Origin: Nocardiopsis algeriensis
GTDB lineage: Bacteria; Actinomycetota; Actinomycetes; Streptosporangiales; Streptosporangiaceae
Assembly (NCBI RefSeq): GCF_014203695.1
Contig: NZ_JACHJO010000005.1
Span: forward strand, 62,001-126,000
DNA: 64,000 nt
Direction: 5' to 3'
Positions 57,427 through 64,000 of this stretch are shown piece after piece. Both the position numbers and the translations under genes were made by a program. How positions within the stretch are numbered: position 1 is the first letter of the stretch; the number at the start of each line of letters is the position of its first letter. Under the pieces are notes generated by a model that was given only the letters and a program-made list of their open reading frames with translations, was not told where the DNA came from and searched no databases.

Positions 57427-59919
57427 TCAGGGGCGGGTGGTGGGCATGGCGAGGTGGACGGGCGTGGTGGGGACGGGTTGGTCGCGGGTGGTGGTGAAGG
57501 TGATGGTGGGGTCGGGCGTGGTGGGGGCGTTGGCGAAGGTGGTGAAGCGGGCGAGTTTGTCGGGGTCGGCCAGGACGTCGGCCCATTCGTCGGTGTAGGT
57601 GGCGGTGTGGCGCTCCATCGCTGCTTCGAGTTCGGCGGCGATGCCCAGGCCGTCGTGGACGACGACGTCGCGCAGGTGGTCCAGTCCCCCGTCCATGGCC
57701 TCGATCCAGGCGGAGGTGCGCTGGAGGCGGTCGGCGGTGCGGATGTAGAACATCAGGAAGCGGTCGATGTGGCGGATGAGGTCGCTCTCCTCCAGGTCGG
57801 TGGCCAGGAGGTCGGCGTGGCGGGGGGTGAATCCGCCGTTGCCGCCCACGTAGAGGTTCCAGCCCTTGTCGGTGGCGATGACGCCGAAGTCCTTGCTGCG
57901 TGCCTCGGCGCATTCGCGGGCGCAGCCGGAGACGGCCGCCTTGAGTTTGTGGGGGGCGCGCAGGCCGCGGTAGCGCTCTTCGAGGCGGATGGCCAGTGCG
58001 GTGGAGTCCTGGACGCCGTAGCGGCACCAGGTGGTGCCCACGCAGGACTTGACGGTGCGCAGGGATTTTCCGTAGGCGTGGCCGGATTCGAAGCCGGCCT
58101 GGACGAGGCGGGCCCAGATGGCGGGGAGCTGTTCGAGGCGGGCGCCGAGCAGGTCGATGCGCTGGCCTCCGGTGATCTTGGTGTAGAGGTCGAAGTCGCG
58201 GGCGATCTCGCCGATGGTGATGAGTTTTGCGGGGGTGATCTCGCCGCCTGGGATGCGGGGGACGACGGAGTAGGTGCCGTTGCGCTGCATGTTGGCCAGG
58301 TGGCGGTCGTTGGTGTCCTGCAGCGAGGCCTGTTCGCCGTCCAGGATGTGGCCGTTGCCCAGGGACGCGAGGATGGAGGCGACGGCGGGTTTGCAGATGT
58401 CGCAGCCGTTTCCTGTGCCGTGGGAGGCGATGAGGGCGGAGAAGGTGCGGGTGCCGGTGGCGCGGACGATCTCGAGCAGTTCGGTGCGTGAGTGGGGGAA
58501 GTGCTCGCACAGCGCCTTGGTCTGTGTGATGCCGGCCTGGGTGAGGATCTGCGCGAGGGCGGGTGTGCACGAGCCGCAGCTGGTGCCGGCCTTGGTGCAG
58601 GCCTTGAGTGCGGGGACGTCGTGGGCGCCGTGGGCGATGGCGGAGAGGAGGTCGCCCTTGGTGACGGCGTTGCAGGAGCAGACCTGCGCGGTCTCGGGCA
58701 GGGTGTGGGCGCCGGGGGGCGGTGCGCCGTGGGGGGTGATCAGAGCCAGCGGGTCGCCGGGCAGGGGTGAGCCGACCATGGGGCGCAGGGTGGCGTAGGC
58801 ACCGGCGTCGCCGACGAGGATGCCGCCGAGCAGGGTGGTGGCGTCGTCGGAGAGGACGAGTTTGGCGTAGCGGTGGTGGGCGGCGTCGTTGACGACGACG
58901 TCGAGGCTGCGGGGGGTGCGGCCGTGGGCGTCGCCGAAGCTGGCCACGTCCACGCCCAGGAGTTTGAGTTTGGTGGAGGTATCGGCGCCGGTGAAGGTGG
59001 CGGTGCCGCCGGTGAGGCGGTCGGCGGCGACCTCGGCCATGGCGTTGCCGGGGGCGATGAGGCCGTAGACGGTGCCGCGGTGGTGGGCGGCTTCGCCGAT
59101 GGCGAGGATGGAGGCGTCGCTGGTGGTGCAGGTGTCGTCGATGGTGATGCCGCCGCGTTCGCCGGTGGCCAGGCCGCAGGCGCGGGCGAGCTCGTCGCGG
59201 GGGCGGATGCCGACGGAGAAGACGACCAGGTCGGTGTCCAGGCGGGTGCCGTTGTCCAGGTCCAGGTGGGCGGCGTGTCCGGTGGGGCCGGGGCGGACGG
59301 CGGTGGAGGAGGTGCCGGTGTGCACGTGTACGCCCAGGCCGGTGACGAGGTGTTCGAGCAGGGCTGCGGCGCCTTGGTCGATCTGGGCGGGCATCAGGTG
59401 GGGGGCGAGTTCGACGACGTGTGTCCGGAGGCCGAGCAGGCGCAGGGCGTTGGCGGCCTCCAGTCCCAGGAGGCCGCCGCCGATGACGGTGCCGGTGCGG
59501 GCGCCGCGGGCGCGGTCGGTGATGGCGTCGAGGTCGTCGAGCGTGCGGTAGACGTGGCATCCGGGCAGGTCGTGGCCGGGGACGGGAGGTACGAAGGGGG
59601 TGGATCCGGTGGCCAGGACGAGGCGGTCGTAGGTCAGGGTGCGGCCGGTGGAGGTGGTGACGGTGCGGGCGGCGCGGTCGATGGCGGTGGCGCGTTCGCC
59701 GGTGTGGACGGTCACGCGGGGGCCGGTGAGGTCGCCCAGGGACAGGTCGTGGGCGGTGGCGCCGTCGAAGTAGGAGGAGAGGGCGACGCGGTCGTAGGCG
59801 GTGCGGGGCTCTTCACCGATGACGGTGATGTTCCAGTGGCCGGCGCGGTCGCGGTCCAGGAGCGCTTCGACGAAGCGGTGGCCGACCATGCCGTTGCCGA
59901 TGACGACGAGTTCTTTCAC
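57427..59919 (-). CDS. nirB: NAD(P)H-dependent assimilatory nitrite reductase, large subunit NirB
   Basis: An 830-residue NirB of full length. Domains in order: FAD part LVVIGNGMVGHRFVEAL (about residues 3-19), NAD(P) part TVIGGGLLGLEAANALR (about 145), two BFD-type [2Fe-2S] modules (VCSCNAVTKGDLL with CTKAGTSCGSC near 425-455, and GNGCDICKPAV near 500), then the siroheme/[4Fe-4S] domain with the cysteines of SCVGTTWCRYG and SGCARECAEARSKD near 630-680. It reduces nitrite to ammonium. The start is GTG 59919, ten bases past AGGAAG. It begins a four-gene operon. Confidence 0.93.
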   Translation of the reverse strand: MKELVVIGNGMVGHRFVEALLDRDRAGHWNITVIGEEPRTAYDRVALSSYFDGATAHDLSLGDLTGPRVTVHTGERATAIDRAARTVTTSTGRTLTYDRLVLATGSTPFVPPVPGHDLPGCHVYRTLDDLDAITDRARGARTGTVIGGGLLGLEAANALRLLGLRTHVVELAPHLMPAQIDQGAAALLEHLVTGLGVHVHTGTSSTAVRPGPTGHAAHLDLDNGTRLDTDLVVFSVGIRPRDELARACGLATGERGGITIDDTCTTSDASILAIGEAAHHRGTVYGLIAPGNAMAEVAADRLTGGTATFTGADTSTKLKLLGVDVASFGDAHGRTPRSLDVVVNDAAHHRYAKLVLSDDATTLLGGILVGDAGAYATLRPMVGSPLPGDPLALITPHGAPPPGAHTLPETAQVCSCNAVTKGDLLSAIAHGAHDVPALKACTKAGTSCGSCTPALAQILTQAGITQTKALCEHFPHSRTELLEIVRATGTRTFSALIASHGTGNGCDICKPAVASILASLGNGHILDGEQASLQDTNDRHLANMQRNGTYSVVPRIPGGEITPAKLITIGEIARDFDLYTKITGGQRIDLLGARLEQLPAIWARLVQAGFESGHAYGKSLRTVKSCVGTTWCRYGVQDSTALAIRLEERYRGLRAPHKLKAAVSGCARECAEARSKDFGVIATDKGWNLYVGGNGGFTPRHADLLATDLEESDLIRHIDRFLMFYIRTADRLQRTSAWIEAMDGGLDHLRDVVVHDGLGIAAELEAAMERHTATYTDEWADVLADPDKLARFTTFANAPTTPDPTITFTTTRDQPVPTTPVHLAMPTTRP

Positions 59920-60161
59920 GGGTGCGGTTCTTCCTGGCTGCGGGTCGGGGCGGTTCTCAGGTAACCCGCAGGGTGTTTCCCGGGGGTCAGGCGTGTGTGT
60001 CGGGGGTGTTTCTTTGTGCTGTCGGTACAGGTGGGGGCAGGTGATGGGGTGTTCGGGGCGGAGTGCGGGCTTGGTCACACCGGCTGGAGCGGGGCGTCGG
60101 TGGCGGCGGGCAGGGGCGGGTGTGAGCGGATGCGGGCCCTTTGTCCTGGATTGGGGCGCAC

Positions 60162-60167
60162 TAGGCT
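60162..60167 (+). promoter_or_regulatory. -10 box TAGGCT before the small protein/DsbA pair
   Basis: TAGGCT ends eight bases before ATG 60176, consistent with a leaderless start. A TTGTCC stands 15 bases upstream as a weak -35. This promoter would drive the small open frame and the coupled DsbA gene. Confidence 0.45.
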
Positions 60168-60175
60168 TTGTGCGA

Positions 60176-60334
60176 ATGCTGAACCAGGTGGGGGTGTGTG
60201 TGGACGCGACGGGTGAGCCGCGGGCCGAAGTGCGGGAGCGGGAGCTCCGGGAACCGGGGCCGGATCGGGTCGAGGCTCTGGTGGTGCTCGAGGGCGGCCA
60301 GGGCCCGGTGTGCTCGGAAGGGGTGTGCTGGTGA
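60176..60334 (+). CDS. Small protein coupled to the DsbA gene
   Basis: A 52-residue protein, MLNQVGVCVDATGEPRAEV then a basic/acidic helix (RERELREPGPDR), VEALVVLEGGQGP and the end CSEGVCW. It has three cysteines, two near the C-terminus five apart. The family is unknown to me. The next gene's GTG 60331 overlaps its TGA, so translation of the two is coupled, which supports this being a real gene. The -10 box TAGGCT is eight bases upstream of ATG 60176, giving a likely leaderless mRNA. Confidence 0.6.
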   Translation: MLNQVGVCVDATGEPRAEVRERELREPGPDRVEALVVLEGGQGPVCSEGVCW

Positions 60335-60987
60335 GCGGGGAGCCGACGGTGCGGGTGGAGATCTGGTCGGACATCGTCTGTCCCTGGTGCTACATCGGCA
60401 AGCGCCGCTTCGAGAGGGCGCTGGAGGGTTTCGCCCATGCCGACCGGGTGCGGGTGCAGTGGCGCAGTTTCGAGCTCGATCCCTCTTTCCCCGCGGGCGG
60501 GGCCGTGCCGGTCCTCGACGCGCTGGCGCGCAAGACGGGCGCTTCTCGCGAGCAGGTGGCGGCGATGACCGATCAGGTCAGGGAGGTCGCTGCGGGGGAG
60601 GGGCTGGTCTACGACCTCGAGGGCGGGGTGATGGTCAACACCTTCGACGTCCACCGGCTCGTCCACCTGGCCCGCGAGGCAGGGGTGGAGGAGGAGGCCC
60701 AGGAGCGGTTCATGCGCGCCCAGCTGGTGGAGGCCCGCGACCTGTCGCAGGAGGCGGTGCTGGTGGAGCTGTCCGGGGAGATCGGTCTGGACGCGGACCG
60801 GGTCCGCGAGGTCCTGTCCGGGGACCGCTTCGCCGCACAGGTGCGCGACGAGGCCGACCAGGCGCGGCGCCTGGGCGGCACCGGGGTGCCCTTCTTCGTG
60901 TTCGACCGCGCCCTGGGGGTGGCGGGCGCCCAGCCGGTCGAGGTGTTCTCCTCGGCTCTGGAGAAGGCCTGGCAGACCCGCTCGTAG
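60331..60987 (+). CDS. DsbA/FrnE family thiol-disulfide oxidoreductase
   Basis: A 218-residue thioredoxin-fold protein with the CPWC active site in EIWSDIVCPWCYIGKRRFE (about residues 12-30), the typical insertion helices VHRLVHLAREAG, and the cis-proline loop GGTGVPFFVFD (about 180). No signal peptide is present, so it is cytoplasmic, as FrnE types usually are. They reduce or isomerise disulfides or act on glutathione-like adducts; some are polyketide tailoring enzymes. Start GTG 60331 overlaps the upstream stop by four bases. Confidence 0.9.
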   Translation: MSGEPTVRVEIWSDIVCPWCYIGKRRFERALEGFAHADRVRVQWRSFELDPSFPAGGAVPVLDALARKTGASREQVAAMTDQVREVAAGEGLVYDLEGGVMVNTFDVHRLVHLAREAGVEEEAQERFMRAQLVEARDLSQEAVLVELSGEIGLDADRVREVLSGDRFAAQVRDEADQARRLGGTGVPFFVFDRALGVAGAQPVEVFSSALEKAWQTRS

Positions 60988-61048
60988 CGGTTCTCCCCCG
61001 GCGGGGGCCGCCCTGCCCGGGAGGGTGGTGCCGGGGGTGCGCCGGCGG

Positions 61049-63883
61049 TCACCGGGTGTGCTGTGCGGGGCCGGTCCCGGGGTGGGCGGCCAGCTCGCGG
61101 CGGGAGCTCAGGTCCAGTTTGGCCAGGGCGTTGGCGACGTGGGTCTCCACCGTGCGCGGGGACAGGTGCAGCAGGGCGGCGATCTGGCGGTTGGTGCGGC
61201 CCTGGGCGGCCAGGGCGGCGATCTCGGCCTCCCGTGGGGAGAGGCCGCGGTCACCGCCGGCGGGGGCGGTGGCCGCGGCGGGGACGCCGTGGGCGCGCAG
61301 GAGGCGGCGTACGCGTGCGGCGTCCCAGGTCGCACCGAGGTCGGTGTAGCGGGCCAGGGCGGTGTGCAGCGCCCCGAGGCCCTCGGCGGCGGTGCCGGGC
61401 CCGGTGAGATGCACGGTGGCGATGGCTTCGCGGATCTGGGCGGCGTCGTAGGGGCGGGGCATGGCGCGATAGGAGGTCTCGGCCCGGCCGTACAGGTCCA
61501 GGGCCTGGTCGCGGTCGCCGCGGTGGTGGGCCAGGGCGGCTTGCAGGCGCAGCAGGGCGGCCCGGGCGGCGGGTGCGTCGGTGCCCTCCAGGCCGGTGTC
61601 CAGGCGTGCGCACAGGTCCTGGGCCTGGTCGGCACGCCCTGTCGGCAGGAGGGCCTCGATGCCCGGCACCAGGTCGGCGGCCCATACCCAGATGCCTTTG
61701 CCCTCGACAAGGGCGACCAGGTCGGCGACGTGTTCCCAGGCGAGCGTGTGGTCGCTCCGGGAAGCGGCCAGGCGGGCCAGCAAACCGGCGGCGAAGGCCT
61801 GGACGGGGACGGCGTGGTCGGGGCGGGTACCGTCCTGGGGATCGCCGCGCAGACGGTCGAGGTGGGTGCGTGCGGCGGCGGTCCGGCCGTGGGCCAGGGC
61901 GAGGGCGGCGCGCAGGAGGGTGAGCTCGGCGGTGACGGGGTGCAGGTGGGCCAGCCGGGGCGAGGTGAGGTTGCGTTCGGTTTCCTGGGCCAGGCCGCTC
62001 CAGTGGCCGCGGGCCCAGTCCAGCATCAGGCGCAGGGTCTGGGCGCTCTCGTGGATGTAGGGGGTTTCGGCGGCCGGGGACCAGCGGGCGGCGTCGGCCA
62101 GGTGGCGGTCGGCACGGTCGTAGTGGCCGAGCATGACCGCGGCATCGGCCAGGTTGAGGCAGGCGCGGGCACGTTCGCGGCGCCCCGTGGAGGTGTCGGG
62201 GGCGGGCAGCGGGATCTGCCAGGCGGCGGGGTCGCCGATCTGGGCCAGGAACGTGGCGTGGTTGACGGTGATGCCGCAGGTGAGGCCGGGGTCCGGGATG
62301 CGGGCGGCGGTGGCCAGGGCCTGGTGCATCCAGCGCCGGTGGGTGTCGACGGGGTCGGGGGTGCTGTGGGGGACGGCCAGGGCGCACATGGCGCGAGCGG
62401 CCAGGTCGGGGCGGTCGGCGAGTTCGGCGGTGGCGCGGACGAGTTCGTCGCGGGCGGCGCGGCCCTGGGCGGCCTGGTTGAGCAGGAGCAGACCCAGCGC
62501 CATGCGTAGCCGGCCGCGCTGGGTGCCGGTCAGGGCGGGAGCGGCCATGGCCTGGCGCAGGAGGGCGAGGGTGTGCTGGGTGCTGACGCCGGTCAGAGCG
62601 GCGCGGCCGAGGGTGAGGGTGAGGTCGTAGCGGCGGCGGGTGGGCAGGTCGGGGCGGGTGAGGGCGTCGTGCAGCAGGGTGAGGGCGGTGGTGTCCTCGC
62701 CCTGGGCCAGGGCGGCTTCGGCGGCCTGTTCGGCGTGGTCGGTCCACTGCGGGAGGAGTCCGGCGTGCCGGGCGTGGTGGGCCAGGCGGGCGTGGGGTGG
62801 TCCGGGTTGGTTGGCGAGGGCTTCGTGGGCGGCGCGGTGCAGGCGGCGGTGTTTGCCGTGGGGCAGGTCTTGCCGGCACACGTGGGCCAGGAGCGGGGTG
62901 GCGGGGGCCGCTGTGGCGGGTGCGGCGGTGATGAGCAGGCCCTTGCGGTGGGCCCGGGAGAGGGCGCGGGCGGCGCGGTCGGGGGCCAGTCCCGAGACGC
63001 GGCTCAGGAGGGCTTCGTCGGCGGGTCTGTCGAGGACGGCGGCGGCGCGCAGCAGATGCCGGGTGTCGCGGTCCAGGCGGTGGAGGTGTTCGCGAATCCA
63101 GTCGTGCAGGGGCGGGGGGACGGGGGGTGAGGCGGGGACGGCGGGGCCGGTGGTGGGGTGTCGGGCCAGGTGGCGGAGGGTGTGGACCGCGGGCAGGGGA
63201 AGGCCGCCGGTCCAGGTGTGCAGGCGGTGGGCGTCCTGGGCGGTCACGGGTGTGGGGGCGAGCATGTGGGTGGCCAGGGTGTGCAGGTCGTCGGGGGTGA
63301 GGGGGCCCAGGGTGATGTGGTGGTGGCGGGTGCCGGGGGGTGTGCGGGTGGTGAGGGCGGCGGTGGGGAAGGTGCGCGGGAGTTCTTCGGGGCGGTAGGT
63401 CAGGATCAGGGCCAGGTGCGGGGGCAGGCGCGGGGCGAGGTAGGTGAGCAGGTCGCGGGTGGCGGGGTCGGCCCATTGGAGGTCTTCGAGGGCCAGGACG
63501 GTGGGGCCCAGGCGGTGCAGGAGTTCGGTGAGGGCGCGGTAGGTGAGGTGGTGCCCGGCCGCGGGGGTGGGCGGAGGCGGTGGAGGGGCGGGGAGGTCGT
63601 CGATGTGCTCGGGCAGCAGGGGCCGCAGCGCGCCGCACAGGGGGCTGAGGCCTGTGGGCAGGCGGGTGTGGCGCAGGGCTTCGACGAGGGGCGCGAGGGG
63701 GAAGGGGTCGGTGCGCGGTGGGCAGTGTCCGGTCAGGACGGTGGTGGTGTCCTGGAGCTCGCCGAGCAGGCGGGTCTTGCCCGTTCCGGCGGTTCCGGCC
63801 AGGAGGACGAGGGCCGGCGGTGTGGCTGCCTCGCGCAGCTGCCGTCGTTGCCGTTGGCGGCCCACGATCGGAGGGGAGCACAT
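61049..63883 (-). CDS. LuxR-family ATPase regulator (large, STAND/MalT-like)
   Basis: A 944-residue regulator. N-terminal ATPase: Walker A LLAGTAGTGKTRLLGEL (about residues 27-43), VLALEDLQWADPATRDLLTYL near 125, and LILTYRPEELPRTF near 155. The middle 500 residues are helical TPR-like repeats (many ARLA, LAAR and LARLAA helices). The C-terminus is a LuxR helix-turn-helix: LSPREAEIAALAAQGRTNRQ, IAALLHLSPRTVETHVANAL then AKLDLSSRRELAAH. Typical of pathway-specific or stress regulators (LAL type). Start ATG 63883 with little ribosome site. It converges on the DsbA gene; its target is not clear. Confidence 0.9.
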   Translation of the reverse strand: MCSPPIVGRQRQRRQLREAATPPALVLLAGTAGTGKTRLLGELQDTTTVLTGHCPPRTDPFPLAPLVEALRHTRLPTGLSPLCGALRPLLPEHIDDLPAPPPPPPTPAAGHHLTYRALTELLHRLGPTVLALEDLQWADPATRDLLTYLAPRLPPHLALILTYRPEELPRTFPTAALTTRTPPGTRHHHITLGPLTPDDLHTLATHMLAPTPVTAQDAHRLHTWTGGLPLPAVHTLRHLARHPTTGPAVPASPPVPPPLHDWIREHLHRLDRDTRHLLRAAAVLDRPADEALLSRVSGLAPDRAARALSRAHRKGLLITAAPATAAPATPLLAHVCRQDLPHGKHRRLHRAAHEALANQPGPPHARLAHHARHAGLLPQWTDHAEQAAEAALAQGEDTTALTLLHDALTRPDLPTRRRYDLTLTLGRAALTGVSTQHTLALLRQAMAAPALTGTQRGRLRMALGLLLLNQAAQGRAARDELVRATAELADRPDLAARAMCALAVPHSTPDPVDTHRRWMHQALATAARIPDPGLTCGITVNHATFLAQIGDPAAWQIPLPAPDTSTGRRERARACLNLADAAVMLGHYDRADRHLADAARWSPAAETPYIHESAQTLRLMLDWARGHWSGLAQETERNLTSPRLAHLHPVTAELTLLRAALALAHGRTAAARTHLDRLRGDPQDGTRPDHAVPVQAFAAGLLARLAASRSDHTLAWEHVADLVALVEGKGIWVWAADLVPGIEALLPTGRADQAQDLCARLDTGLEGTDAPAARAALLRLQAALAHHRGDRDQALDLYGRAETSYRAMPRPYDAAQIREAIATVHLTGPGTAAEGLGALHTALARYTDLGATWDAARVRRLLRAHGVPAAATAPAGGDRGLSPREAEIAALAAQGRTNRQIAALLHLSPRTVETHVANALAKLDLSSRRELAAHPGTGPAQHTR

Positions 63884-64000
63884 TTACCCGACGGTAGAGC
63901 GACCATGTGTCATGGAAAAGGGGGGTATTCGGTGACGTTTTGTTGTCGTGGCCGTGGTGGTGTGCAAAAGTTTCCGGTGTGCTTTTTTTCGTGATTTTTC
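63884..64000 (-). promoter_or_regulatory. Upstream region of the LuxR regulator
   Basis: The last 117 bases are AT-richer than the genes around them, with runs of T at 63983-63989. This probably holds the promoter of the LuxR gene on the minus strand; the other end is cut off by the window. Confidence 0.35.

Noticed and set aside
1..64000. tRNA or rRNA genes, CRISPR arrays and insertion sequences
   Set aside because: Reading both strands I saw no cloverleaf consensus, no spaced repeats and no transposase; absence cannot be proven without a scan.

Overview
The window is very GC-rich DNA with actinobacterial features: GTG starts, PucR regulators, a conservon (cvnABCD), Ku, leaderless promoters with TAGGGT or TAGGCT -10 boxes, and an iron box of the IdeR/DmdR type. 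Gene content and style fit Nocardiopsis or a close relative in the Streptosporangiales; this is an inference from style, not a database match. The most informative element is at 38888-38915, where the sequence matches the actinobacterial dif consensus as I recall it in 26 of 28 positions. If right, the window spans the chromosome-dimer resolution site and so lies near the replication terminus of a circular replicon.

Layout. 1-3822: a cut NUDIX-like gene, two PH-domain membrane proteins, and divergent from them an SPFH protein with a ribbon-helix-helix protein; the intergene carries a GTGATATCAC palindrome. 3930-8818: FAD-dependent dehydrogenase, unknown membrane protein, zinc alcohol dehydrogenase and Ku with a SAP-like tail, with clear operator-like palindromes in two of the promoters. 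8962-17312: a nitrogen-catabolism block with a DDAH-like hydrolase, aminoaldehyde dehydrogenase, NCS1 permease, agmatinase/guanidinobutyrase-type ureohydrolase, a PucR activator, and a GAF winged-helix regulator. 17851-20171: class I aminotransferase and a D-Ala-D-Ala ligase homologue. 20172-20590: an odd AT-richer intergene with two related palindromes.

20591-27715: two Ser/Thr kinases, a second PucR protein, a pentapeptide repeat protein and a short-chain dehydrogenase. 27974-31875: TSUP transporter, then an iron-box controlled siderophore ABC importer (two FecCD permeases and the ATPase, no binding protein). 31924-35538: conservon cvnABCD. 35863-38807: an acyl-CoA synthetase-like protein with a degenerate P-loop, an acyltransferase-like protein and a small CxxCxGxG protein. 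38888-42243: dif, a 650-base non-coding stretch with a strong dyad, a tyrosine recombinase, exonuclease III and an alpha/beta hydrolase. 42297-46981: methyltransferase, amino acid permease, a membrane protein and an unknown 451-residue protein, with a 32-bp perfect hairpin at the last junction.

47101-52974: a second tyrosine recombinase, two small membrane proteins and a 1216-residue RecB-like nuclease/RNase H/SF1 helicase fusion, all on one strand. 53053-59919: RlpA-like secreted protein, a protein with a degenerate ADP-ribosylglycohydrolase half and an intact phosphatase half, then the nitrite assimilation operon (nirB, nirD, uroporphyrinogen-III synthase with a winged-helix tail, sirohydrochlorin chelatase), whose last two members make or process the siroheme tetrapyrrole that NirB needs. 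60176-63883: a 52-residue protein translationally coupled to a DsbA/FrnE oxidoreductase, and a large LuxR-type ATPase regulator. I saw no tRNA, rRNA, CRISPR array or insertion sequence.
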